DNA of 64,000 bases, taken from positions 1,347,659 through 1,411,658 of the forward strand of contig NC_030856.1 of NCBI RefSeq assembly GCF_000208745.1, written 5' to 3'. A program made the translations under genes and the position numbers. The notes beneath the pieces were generated by a model. It searched no databases, had not been told where the DNA came from, and worked only from the letters and a program-made list of their open reading frames with translations. Positions 34,049 through 45,218 of the stretch are shown one piece after another. Every line of letters begins with the position of its first letter. Within the stretch, counting starts at the first letter, position 1. The DNA is from Theobroma cacao (lineage: Eukaryota; Streptophyta; Magnoliopsida; Malvales; Malvaceae).

Positions 34049-37000
34049 ATGGCTGTTGAGGCTCCTGCCAAACATGTTTATGATTTTGATGATGACGATG
34101 ATGATGGGCCTGTAGTGTTCAAGAGGAATAATACCTCATCCTCTAAGCAGAATCAGTTAAACTCGGAAGTAAAGAAGGCATCGTCTCAAAGGTCTGACGG
34201 GCAATCTGGGAGGCAGGTCTCTGATGTACGATCTCCCAACGGTCAAAGTTCCAATGCCCCAAAGAATAAGTCAATCTCATCTTCTAAGTCACCTCCAGTG
34301 AAATCACCTATATTGAGCCCAAAAGCATCAACTTCATCTACGAAGGCCTTACCAGTGAAGTCACCAGTGGTGAATTTTAAGGCATCAACTTCATTAAATG
34401 ATCAGTCAAAACAAGCATTGAAGCAGAATATGACTACTGCTGTCAAGGAAGGGAGAAGTCCAATTAAAGGTACCACTGAACCAAACAGTGATGATGATGA
34501 TGATTCATTACCTCTGAGTGCCAGGCTTAAGGGGATCTCAAACCAGGGCAACAAAGGGGCTAGCACTTCTGCTCCTGCCCAGTCACGGCGATTGGTACCA
34601 AAGACTGAGGTGAAAGTGTCTGCCGAAGATCCTGATGATGAATCTCCTTTGTCGGCGAGGTTTAACGTGAAGTCCAATACTGGGACATCAAGTAGTAGGC
34701 TCCATGACTGTGATGAGAAGAAACCTCTGGCTTCTAAAATTCAGCAGAATGGTTCCATCATGAAGGGCAAGCAGCAAAATTCTTCTACGCTGTCGGGTAA
34801 GAGACCTCTTGATAAGGGCAATTCCTCAGATCACTCTTCTGCTAAAAAGCCAAAGACTTCAGATGCACCTACAACAATGAAAACCAAGCAAGTAACAGTG
34901 AAAGCAGAAAAGGCTGATGAAGATGATGATCATATGCCAATTGCCCAGCGAATGAAAAAGTCAACTGCATCGAACAGTAAATTGTCGTCTATGAAGCAAA
35001 AAACGACCAAGGTTGTATCTTCTTCATTTAAAAAGATAAATAAAAAGTCGAAGAAAGAGATGAAAAGCTCTAAATATATTAAGTCAACGAAGGTGCCACC
35101 TAGTTCCGGTGATGGGCAGAAAAAGTGGAGTACCTTGGTTCACAATGGTGTCATTTTTCCATCTCCGTATACGCCTCATGGGGTTAAGATGCTGTATGAT
35201 GGGCGGCCAGTTGATTTGACTCCTGAACAAGAGGAGGTCTCTCTCTCTCTCTCTCTCTCTTTCTATATATATAACATTTAAAGATTTTTGTATATATATT
35301 TTATTGTATTTTCATGAAAACTTCTGTTGTTATTGCAATTGTCTGGAAAGTTCAAAGTTCTCATTTGACTCGCTGCAAGATGTCTTAACCTGATCCGTTA
35401 TTCTGCAGGTTGCAACAATGTTTGCAGTGATGAAAGATACAGATTACATGAGTAAAACACAGTTCAAGAAGAATTTCTGGGAGGATTGGAGTAAGTTACT
35501 GGGGAAAAACCATACAATTAAGGACTTGGACAGATGTGATTTCACTCCAATATATGAATGGCATTTGCAGGAGAAAGAGAAGAAGAAACAGATGAGTTCT
35601 GAAGTAAGTTGGTTGAAAATAATTTTTGGCTATGATGTATACAATCACTTCTGGTAGTATATCTGTCTTAGAACCTACATATCTCTATTCTCATCATGTT
35701 CTTTCAAAGCAATTTCTGGATAATATCATTAAGTTTAATAATCATTACGCATAATTGCTGTATGTATAGGAGAAGAAGGCTTTGAAAGAAGAGAAGTTGA
35801 AGCAGGAGGAAAAGTTTATGTGGGCGATTGTTGATGGCGTCAAGGAAAAGGTGAAGAGTTAGCCTCAATATAGAAATTGATTTATCCCTTTTAAAACTTA
35901 TTTCACTGCTTTTGGATTTTATTTAATTTGTTACTGCTTATCTACATTCCAAACCTGGTTTTGGAGAGAGTAATATTGATATATAAGTTTTTTTTCTCTT
36001 CTTCCACCAATCTCCTCTTGGTCTTTTAAATTGAACTGCTTTCTTTTGATTTATTTATATTTCTCTGCTTCTTATGTAAGTTGCTGCTAATTCAGATGAT
36101 TGTTTTAATTGCAGGTAGGAAATTTCAGAGTTGAACCACCTGGGCTTTTCCGAGGTCGGGGGGAGCATCCAAAGGTATTACTGACATGCTTGACAGCTCT
36201 AAAGCTGTAGAAAATCATGTGGATTTAGTCTGATAGTTGAATTTTCTGTGTTCTCATATTATGTTCTTTTAATTTTTTTGTTGCTTATCAGATGGGAAAG
36301 TTGAAAAGACGTATTCGTCCAAGTGACATTACCATTAATATTGGAAAAGATGCCCCAATTCCGGAATGTCCAATCCCTGGTGAAAGGTTAAGAAGCAGAG
36401 ATAGAGCATTCATTTTCTAGATTATTTGAAAGGATTGGAGGTTATTTTCAATTTGGATTATCTTAATTTTGAGATTTTTTTGTTTGATTGGCAGATGGAA
36501 AGATATTAAACATGACAATACTGTGACATGGTTAGCTTTCTGGAATGATCCCATTAATCCAAAAGAATTCAAATACGTATTTTTGGCCGCTAGTAGTTCT
36601 TTGAAGGGGCAAAGTGACAAGGAAAAATATGAGAAAGCAAGGATGCTGAAGGTAATAAGCAATGTGATGATGCTTTTTTTATTTAGTGAACTATGTATAA
36701 ACGTACGTTTGTGCTTTTAACGCAGGATTATATCAAGAACATCAGAGCTGCATATACCAAGGATTTTACAACTAAAGATGTCATGAAGCGGCAAATAGCA
36801 GTTGCTACCTATCTTATTGATAAATTAGCTCTTAGGGCGGGTAATGAGAAGGTATGTCACATGTGTACAATGAACTGTCTTATTTGTGTTTCTTTTGACT
36901 TGTATACAAGTACATTAACAATTTTTTTGGGTTGAACTGAATGGAGGAAAAGGCTTGTTAGAGTTGATGTAGTTTATTAGGCTTTTTGTGTTGTCCAGGT

Positions 37001-39678
37001 TTTATATTCGGTGTTCCTATATGCATTGCTTTTGATCTTTATGAAAATGTTAGTGGCTGGTCCTAGTATAGCAGAAGGGCAAAATTGGGTTGACATCATC
37101 CACTAAATCATTTGCAATGGTTGCTGTTTGAACTTCTTTCAGTTTTTTTGGGTCTCTATTCAATTTTTAACTCTTTCAACTTCAAATTAAATAATAGTGC
37201 ACAACCCTTGTATTTGATTTGTGCCATTTCTAATCTAGGTTTTTGCTTGTTAGTAATATTATGTAGGTCTTCTTTGTCTGGTGTCTGTTAAAACAATCTA
37301 TTCTCTAAAAATATTTGAGACTTAAAATGATTTAGGTACTTAGATCGAAAGATGTTGATAGCCAATTGTTAATCTATAACCTTTAGTCATGAAGAAGCTT
37401 TCAAGCAATTCCTTTTGGGTATTCTTCATGTTATGGTTGGCCATATGCAGGATGATGATGAAGCTGATACTGTTGGTTGCTGCACACTTAAAGTAGGGAA
37501 TGTGGAATGTATTCCTCCAAATAAATTGAAGGTATGATCAGTTTATGCTCCCAAGAAGAGATTTTGAGTATTTCTTTTTTACTAAATTTGGTTACTGTTG
37601 AAGTGGACCTAATATTTCTAAGACTTTGCAAGTTTAAACATGTTAATTTTAGTTGATGTGCAATTTGTATTAGTGCTTGGTAATTGATGTTTGTAGAATT
37701 TTATTGCTGCTAGTCACTTACCTGCTGGCTGATACCAGTGTTAATTTTTTGTTCTTGTTTTGATTATTTAGTTTGACTTCCTTGGTAAAGATTCAATTCA
37801 ATATGTGAACACGGTTGAGGTTGAGCTTCCCGTATACAAGGCCATTGGACAGTTTCAAACTGGTGAGTTGTTGACCACCTCTGTTAGGATTCATAAGTGT
37901 ATGATATGTGACTTAAGCCAAAGAGTATGGTCTCTCTTTTATGCAGGGAAAAGCAAAAGTGATGATCTTTTTGACAAGCTTGATACTAGTAAACTAAATG
38001 CTCATTTGAAGGAACTCATGCCTGGGCTTACAGCAAAAGTCTTCCGTACCTATAATGCTTCTATTACATTGGATGAGATGGTATGTTGCAACCCATATGT
38101 GAGACGTGCATATTACTGCTAATGGGCATGCATACATGTATGTTGTGCATAGCCTAGTTGTGAGTCATTGGTAAGCATGTGAGAGAAATTTATTGTAAAA
38201 GAATGGTTATTGTGATATATAAACAATTTATGAGAGCTTTCAAAGTAGTGTACGAACTTTGTTAAGTTATATATTTGATGACTGTCATCCTGTTTTTATG
38301 TTTGATGTTTGAACGATACTAAGACTGTTAATACTTCACATGGAAATACTGAGTTTGTCTTTTAGATTAACAATTTTGATGATAGAATACCATTGTATAA
38401 TTCTAATGCTTTATGGAGTTTTCTGTTGTTTCTAATACTTGAGTGCTTCGGTTGGATTAGATGTTTTTACATTTTTTGCTTAACTTTATTCTTATTTGGA
38501 TTTTCCTTGGTTGGATGACAGTTGAATAAAGAAACCAAAGATGGGGATGTGGCAGAAAAAGTAGTGGTTTATCAGCGTGCAAACAAAGAGGTAAAGACTG
38601 TATCTTACTGGATGTTTAGCTAATATAGGAATCTATTTTGGGTTGCCTCTTTGCCATCTTTAATTTTGACTGTTCTTGCTACAGGTTGCAATCATTTGTA
38701 ATCATCAGCGTAGTATTTCAAAATCTCATAGTGCACAAATGTCAAGGTTGACTGAGAAAATAACAGAACTCAAGGTAATAACTCTTTCTAGAAATTTCTT
38801 GGAAAATTTAGATGGATTTTTATCAAGGTCTATCTGGGGTAGTAGTGCTTTGTTGGCATGGAAGGCTGTAGACCAACTAGCAAATACTAATGGATTCTCT
38901 GCTTGCTCCCTATGTATGTTCTGTCCATGCAGGCCTGTCTTTGCTTGCATTGGTGATAGACTGTTTCCATATTTTATTTAAAATTGCAAAATTTCATTAG
39001 CTCCTTCTTGGGCCTTGTGTCTTTTCTACTTCACACATTTAGGATATGTCCTGCATATGGTGGTTTCAAATTTCAATAATTCTTCCTCACAATTTGGTGT
39101 TTTCCCATTCCGTCCATTAGGCTGACCTTTTCCTTGTTTCTTGTAGGGTGTTCTAAAGGAGCTAAAAATTGATTTGGACAGGGCTAAGAAAGGGAAGCCC
39201 CCATTGAAGGATGCTGATGGGAAGCAGAAGAGGAACTTGACCCCACAAGCGTATTATAGATTGTTCCCTTTTCTTAAGCCTTTTATATAATTTTCACGTA
39301 TGTTCCCTTTCATTGATTCATCAACTTATATGCAGGATACAGAAAAAGATAGATCAAACAAATGCGAAGATTGAGAAGATGGAACGGGACATGCAGACTA
39401 AAGAGGATCTAAAAACCGTGGCATTGGGCACGTCCAAAATCAATTACCTTGACCCTAGGATTACAGTTGCATGGTGCAAGCGGCATGAAGTTCCCATTGA
39501 GAAGGTAAACAGTATTTGCTATGTTTGCTGGGATGAAGTTCTAGAGGATCGTATACCAATATAATGCATTAGTCAATTGAGTTTCATTTCTTATTATGTT
39601 GCTTCACAGATATTCAACAAGTCTCTTCTGGCAAAGTTTGCTTGGGCAATGGATGTGGATCCTGATTTCAGATTCTGA
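34049..39678 (+). CDS. TOP1: DNA topoisomerase I (type IB)
   Basis: Nuclear type IB topoisomerase that relaxes supercoils through a 3'-phosphotyrosyl intermediate. Fifteen exons: 34049-35236, 35409-35603, 35770-35850, 36115-36174, 36292-36386, 36495-36651, 36726-36851, 37451-37531, 37772-37862, 37947-38080, 38522-38590, 38685-38774, 39147-39250, 39336-39504 and 39610-39678; 902 residues. The large first exon encodes a Ser/Lys/Asp-rich disordered region typical of plant TOP1. The DNA-binding core starts near [20 protein letters not shown]; the catalytic core has [22 protein letters not shown] and ends with SKINYLDPR, which contains the active-site tyrosine, and the terminal [13 protein letters not shown]. 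The donor of intron 1 is followed immediately by a (CT)n tract. Confidence 0.96.
35238..35272 (+). repeat. (CT)n and TATATA tract at a splice donor
   Basis: The intron begins GT then continues as about 12 TC units and TATATATAA. The pyrimidine tract sits at the donor end of the intron rather than the acceptor end. Confidence 0.8.
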
Positions 39679-40567
39679 TGGAAAATCCCCAATGAAACCC
39701 TGGTTGGTGCCGTGAAATTCTTCCACCACCGGCCGGCCGGGGCCCTAGGACAAAATGGGGACAAAGGAAAAACCAACCCCTCTTCTTCAATTATCATCCA
39801 TTTTTCGATCAAAGTTATTTACAATTTTTTTCTCTTTTTTTTTTTTATTTTCTGTTTCAGCCGGAAATTCATGTTATATGTCAATCTAATCTAATCAAGG
39901 GCTGCTCGGCCCATTTCTTTTTCCCATTTCAAACTGTTCCATGTTGGTAAAAAGAGTTGCAACAGAAAATTGTTTGCTGTATAACTTTGAACATTCCTTA
40001 CTAACTGTCAAATGTTGAGATACATTGAAGAATGGTTCAAAAACAGAGTTAATTTTTATACTTTTCCTCTTGTTATTACTACGATTGTGTACAAGATACT
40101 GCTTATGTTTACCTTCAGTCTGCTGTAAAAACACAAACCAACCCCTTGAAAGTCCCGGAAAGGTAAACAAAATAACCAAGAAAATGTCAGATAGAGCTTA
40201 GAACTTATCTTTGGATTGATCTCCAGTGCCCAAGTTTGATTAACTGAACTGGATTAGATGATGGACAGATTTGATAGATCGAACAAATCAAGTTTTGCTA
40301 CTAACATCTGCAAGTGAAAAAAAGGAAAGAGGCTGCTGTTGGACGGGGTTCTAACTTTGTCTTGTAAATTGTCTGAAAACGTTTCTTCAAGCCAATCCAG
40401 GTTGGCTAGCTTGAACGTGCATGGATGCCGCGTGTGGATTACATTACATGTCAAAACAAGCCAATTTTCTTGCTCTTTACCATCTTTCCTCCAACGTTTA
40501 CTCTTTCAACCTTTCACTTTCACAACCTCACCTGTTTCAACAGACTTTGAGAGAAAGAGAGATAAGA
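39679..40567. other. TOP1 3' region and F-box gene upstream region
   Basis: Contains a T-rich 3' UTR and about 650 bp upstream of the F-box ATG. An in-frame ATG at 40421 would extend the F-box protein by 49 residues with no matching domain. Confidence 0.5.
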
Positions 40568-41851
40568 ATGACTGATAACTCAGAAAACCAAACGTGTTCA
40601 GCTGAGATGGTAGCGTCTAACCAAGATCTTTTGACAGAGATTCTGTTGCGTTTGCCTGTGAAATCTGTTTTCAAGTCCAAATGCGTCTCCAAACGATGGG
40701 TTTCCCTCATTTCTGATCCTCAGTTTGCTGTCAAACATATCCGTTTGCATGTCAACCTTGGACCCTCTGGCCTCTACTTCTATGGCAGCCCTTTCGGTTT
40801 CCTTAACTTTGACAAAGATCAGAACATGCTTAAGGTACCATCTCTCTCGTTTCTCAATGCTTCAGGCATTGAAATCCTGCAGTCTTGCAATGGATTGCTG
40901 CTTCTTCTCTGCCGTTTTAGTTCTGCAGAGAATAACTCTGGCTTTACTTACTGTGTCTGTAATCCCAGCACCAAGAGTTTCGGTACTGTTCCTCTACCTA
41001 ATGCAACTGCAAACAGGTCGATGGCAGGGATTAATTTGGCTTTTGATCCTCCAAAATCGACCCATTATAAGGTCATTTGTGTCTTGATGAACAACTTGCA
41101 AGACCCAATTCCAAATGATAATAATCTTTTGCATGGTGAGGAAGGTCTTAATGACATTGAACACTTTGTTTCTCCTACTTATCAGATTGAGATCTTTTCA
41201 TCAGAAACTAAAGCTTGGACCCTCTCTGGAGGTCCTTTCGAAGCACCCCATTACACAGACTTTGAGCATGGGGTATTCTGGAATGGTGCAATCCACTGGC
41301 TCAGCCCCACAGATGTTTCCCTTTACTTTGATGTTGACAGTGAAAGCTTGAAAACAATGACAATGCCGCGCATGCAGACAGGACCAACAGGTTTCTGGAG
41401 CTCTCAGAGGTTTCCCTATTTTGGAGAATGTCGTGGCCATTTACATCTGATTGAAGTTGACTCCATCAGCACACCAAGGTTTCGTGTGTTCGAGATGAAG
41501 CCTGATTACTCTCGTTGGTTTGTGAAATACAGAGTTAATCTCAATAATGTGGCATCCAAGTTCCCTGAGATTGCTCGAAGATACATAGATGAGTTCCCGA
41601 ATTTGGCGCAGAACAGCCCGGAGGACTTCCAGGTTCAGTATTATGCATACTCTATACTAGGCGTTATCAGAGGAGAGGTAGAGGAAGACGTTGAACTGGT
41701 GCTGCTGCTACCTGGCAAGATCATCTCCCACAATCCAAGGCTGAACACTTCGAAACTGCTCTCAAGCTGGAGGGCCAACAATGTTTATGATTGTATGCAA
41801 TACAAATGGTACCATGTATGTCACTATGTAGAAAGCCTAGCTGGTGTCTGA
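40568..41851 (+). CDS. F-box protein, At5g07610-like
   Basis: Probable substrate receptor of an SCF ubiquitin ligase. Single exon of 427 residues from MTDNSENQ. The F-box lies at about residues 14-55 (DLLTEILLRLPVKSVFKSKC, SKRWVSLISDPQF). An F-box-associated region follows with CNPSTKSFGTVPLP, and the C-terminal part resembles the At5g07610 group. The ATG at 40568 was chosen because it sits in a plant-like context just before the F-box; an in-frame ATG at 40421 cannot be excluded. Substrate is unknown. Confidence 0.88.
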   Translation: MTDNSENQTCSAEMVASNQDLLTEILLRLPVKSVFKSKCVSKRWVSLISDPQFAVKHIRLHVNLGPSGLYFYGSPFGFLNFDKDQNMLKVPSLSFLNASGIEILQSCNGLLLLLCRFSSAENNSGFTYCVCNPSTKSFGTVPLPNATANRSMAGINLAFDPPKSTHYKVICVLMNNLQDPIPNDNNLLHGEEGLNDIEHFVSPTYQIEIFSSETKAWTLSGGPFEAPHYTDFEHGVFWNGAIHWLSPTDVSLYFDVDSESLKTMTMPRMQTGPTGFWSSQRFPYFGECRGHLHLIEVDSISTPRFRVFEMKPDYSRWFVKYRVNLNNVASKFPEIARRYIDEFPNLAQNSPEDFQVQYYAYSILGVIRGEVEEDVELVLLLPGKIISHNPRLNTSKLLSSWRANNVYDCMQYKWYHVCHYVESLAGV

Positions 41852-42479
41852 AACCTGTAAAATGGAATAGGACTGTCTGAACATCTACTTTCTGCTAGAG
41901 GTTTCTTTTCTTTGAGCATCTCCTGTCTGTATCATGGTTTTAAACTGTATGTAATTAGCTTTTTGAGGATATTACATGTTCTGGTAATTCTGGTTGTCAG
42001 TACTTTCTTTTGTTGAGAACTGGAAACCCTGGTTTCATGGATAATTACATATGTTAGAACCACCTTGGTTGAATTCAACCACTCTGTAATTGTTCTTTTG
42101 TGTTGTAAATGTCTTCCTTAACACCTTCTAAAACCTGGTTAAGGCAAACTTTGTTCTTCTTTTCTTCCTGTTGTTGCTAAGGTGGAGGAAGATGATTCAA
42201 CCCAAACCATTGCAGAGAGATTCAACTTGAAAACTCTGAGCCATTTTCCTATGAAAAACCAGGAACACATGTAGGAGCTTCCCATTTCCTTCTACAAGAA
42301 AACTTTGATTGAATGACTTGCAAGGTCTTTGAGGTTTGCCAAGAACTTTCCAATCAAAAGTGAAACAACTTCCCCAATGCCCTCAGAAATCAAAACAAGA
42401 AGAGAATTCAGAAGAATAGTTCTCTTTGTAAAAGGATAACATCAGGCACTAACCTTCTCTTGAGTAGCACGTTCTGAAT
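41852..42479. other. F-box gene 3' region
   Basis: 3' UTR and intergenic DNA, with no gene seen. Confidence 0.5.
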
Positions 42480-42836
42480 TCATTTTGATTTGTTAGGATT
42501 ATTCATTGGATATCTTTCTTGGCTGCAGCTAATCAATGAACTTGCATTTACCTTCGCCCTTCTTACAAGACATAAGCCATGGAGGTAGAGAATTTCTCGC
42601 CAATTTCTTATGGTAGTTGTCCAACGAAAGTTCATATTGTCATGCAACATGAGGCAGCTAGCGACCAAAGATTGCAGATCCAAAGGAAGCTTATCAAGAT
42701 GTCCTGTTTGTTCTGCTTCTTCCTCCTTACTATCCACATATGGCACACTTTCTTCGGTTTGATCAGGCATCATCTCCTCCTTTCCTTCATAGATGAATAA
42801 AGGACCTGATTCACTGACGTACTGTAGTATATACAT
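42480..42836 (-). pseudogene. F-box gene remnant
   Basis: A 118-codon frame contains LDKLPLDLQSLVASCLMLHD followed by NMNFR, which resembles the start of an F-box domain of a different subfamily from the neighbour. After NFR the expected conserved continuation is replaced by unrelated text, and no kelch or other C-terminal domain follows. It looks like a truncated F-box gene or one missing its later exons. An acidic stretch (DSKEEEAEQ) precedes the box. Could still be a short expressed protein. Confidence 0.42.
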
Positions 42837-43226
42837 ACTTATACAGGTTACATGACATGGTGATGAGGCTTATCTACATTTAAATTTGAACTACACAATG
42901 ATGATCAGTGCAATCCAATTGAGTTTAAACATTTCAAGTCTTTAACAGCTTCAATGGATAAACTTTGCTTTGAATATTCAGCTGATGAAATGGATAATTG
43001 TTTGATCATTCGAATCATTACTGTCAAAGTGGATAGACTTTAGTTGCAGCTGCAATGTAGACTTAGCTTAACTCCTGTTGTGCCTTGGTCATGGATTTGT
43101 GTCACAGGTTCATTACCCTCTCAGCAAAAGGTTAATTTATTGGAGTGTGCTGCGTTCACGCTTATAATCTCATCAGGATTTCCTTCCCTGCTTGACATAG
43201 AATTGAAGCATCTTGCCTACTTCCTT
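42837..43226. other. Intergenic, no gene seen
   Basis: No supported feature. Short frames here lack family resemblance. Confidence 0.4.
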
Positions 43227-43391
43227 TCAAGCGCTTGATGTTACGATTGCAGCTGCCCGCAGATGCTTAGCTACTTGTGCAGCAGACTTCGGCTGCATCA
43301 GATGGCTTTGCTGAGCTGCTGGTTGACTGTCACTTGAATCCATTGCTTTGTTAGCAGGAGTAGAGTGATGAGCATGCTCCCTTTTATACAT
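43227..43391 (-). CDS. Possible small protein, unrecognised
   Basis: A 54-codon minus-strand frame starts ATG at 43391 (MYKREHAHHSTP). An internal ATG at 43343 (MDSSDSQPAAQQ) would give 38 residues ending AAAIVTSSA. The composition (Ala, Gln, Ser, His) is protein-like, and CTTTTATA at 43381-43388, read on the minus strand as TATAAAAG, could serve as a TATA box if the internal start is used. No family is recognised. It may equally be a fragment of a decayed gene. Confidence 0.25.
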   Translation of the reverse strand: MYKREHAHHSTPANKAMDSSDSQPAAQQSHLMQPKSAAQVAKHLRAAAIVTSSA

Positions 43392-44221
43392 CTAACTTGG
43401 AATCTCCTTGAACATTGCTTAGCCTATACATAACCACAAAAGTTAACATCAAAGAACTGCATCTACGAAACAATTAACAGATTAACCAATTAATGACAAA
43501 GGAACAAAAGAAAAGAGGTTTAAGTTGGTCTTACCTAAAGTCCAGTACTACCCAGAAAAGCGATCTCCCTGGTGATGGTAAACTTGGCCAAGGCAAAGAG
43601 ACTGAAACACTCTCCTCTTCCAGGCTGCGCAGCAGGGCAAGAAAGAAGCCACCTATTTCATCCAGGAAAAACATTGGGTCCTTGGCGATTTCGCCCTTGA
43701 TCCATTCTTGTTACCTTGACTGCAATTGTTTCTTGCTAAATCTATTCTTCGTTATACCAAATCCATCATACTGCAATCATTCATACAAATCATTACAAAG
43801 TCTCTCATTCCATGCATTTTACTTATCACTCCATTTTTTTGCACAATTACCATAGCTCATAAACATTGCTATAATCTATATTGTCATGATTTACGTCAAC
43901 CTGTAACGTATCATCCCTTTTGGTTCCATGTTACGGTCCACATCAATACTTAAGGTATTATCCGTTTTTATATATTAAAATTCATAATTTTATCTTACAA
44001 AAATATCTCATAAATAAAAGATGGTGTGAATATTTAAGTATACAGTCTTATTCTACTACACTGCCGAACATTTTGGTATATGAAAATTGACATGAAATTA
44101 AATAATTACGTGGCCTAGAATAATTGGTGCTTTTGAGACAACGAATGATGCCCTTTTTTGGAATTCTCTTATATATATATAAAAAAAAAGGAAAAAATGG
44201 GTGTAATAATGTGGTAAACGA
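43392..44221. other. Intergenic with an open stretch on both strands
   Basis: 43550-43700 is open on both strands and its composition is less AT-rich than its surroundings. A minus-strand donor (TTTAG/GTAAGACC) sits near 43535. No family recognised; possibly part of a decayed gene together with the small frame just downstream on the minus strand. Confidence 0.3.
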
Positions 44222-44350
44222 CGACGACGGGGCCGTACAAACGTTACCGTGTTTGATGTTGCTTATGCCTCTTGTCCCTTAGCTTCTACGCCGCCGTTTC
44301 ATTCCCTTAATTCCCACGATTATAACAATCGTAGTTTCGATCAAATTCAG

Positions 44351-45214
44351 GTAAATTTCAATTTCTTTTTGTTCAATCCGATCTCGTCCTTCCCACCGAT
44401 CTTTGAAAGCTTTCCTCTTTTCGGGGTTTTCGTTTTCTTTTGGGGGATTTGATCGACAACTATTCCAATTTTAGCTTTTCCTCATTGTAAGTTACTACTG
44501 AATTCCTGCTTTTTTTAATTGAATTCTGCATTCTATGGTGTGGTGTTTGTTTAATTTCCATCAAATTTGGGAAAGTTGTGAATTTTATTGATGGGGTTTC
44601 AATCAAGTTTCGTTCTTTCTCTTTATTTGGACAATTGGGTTTGATTTGATTGCTTAATTGTTAGGCTTTTTCAGTAAATATTCATCCAGTTTTGAGTGAT
44701 TGAGCTCATACCCAGTTCAAAAAAGGGTTTTTCTTTTTTTTTATTTTGTTGGTTTAAGTATGGATTCTTAAGAAGCCATTGAACATGGGTTTTTTTTAGA
44801 ATTAAGCTGAATGTTGCATCAGTTGAAGGAAAAGGGAAATTTTGTTGACGGTTCTGAATGAAGTTTCTTTTACAAGAAGGACAATTGGTATAATTTGATT
44901 GCTTAATTTTATTGGGATTTTCTTGATATCTATTCTGTTGTCAATAACTAAGCTCATACTCAGTTGTATGAAGAATTTCTTTTTCCCCGTGAGTGATGTT
45001 CTGGTTCTTCTAAAGAGGCCATCAAACAGAGAAGATAAAAGGGAAGGGTTATGCAAGCTCATTGTTGCTTAAGTTAGCTTTGATCTGTTCTTTTTTCATT
45101 GTCTGAATGATGTTCAAGTGTTTTAAATTTATGCCTTTTGGTTGGATATTGAGTCCTTTTTTCGGTCATTTATATCAGCTCTTTACTTGATTGTATTTGG
45201 TTGTGATTGTTTAG
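44351..45214 (+). other. Leader intron of the SYP5 gene
   Basis: Donor TTCAG/GTAAAT at 44351 and acceptor TTTAG at 45214 fit a leader intron that ends four bases before the start codon. The non-coding first exon probably lies within about 44200-44350. Confidence 0.55.
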
Positions 45215-45218
45215 GTCA

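Noticed and set aside
40421..40567. Upstream in-frame ATG of the F-box gene
   Set aside because: The extension has no domain similarity; the ATG just before the F-box is the better start, though not proven.
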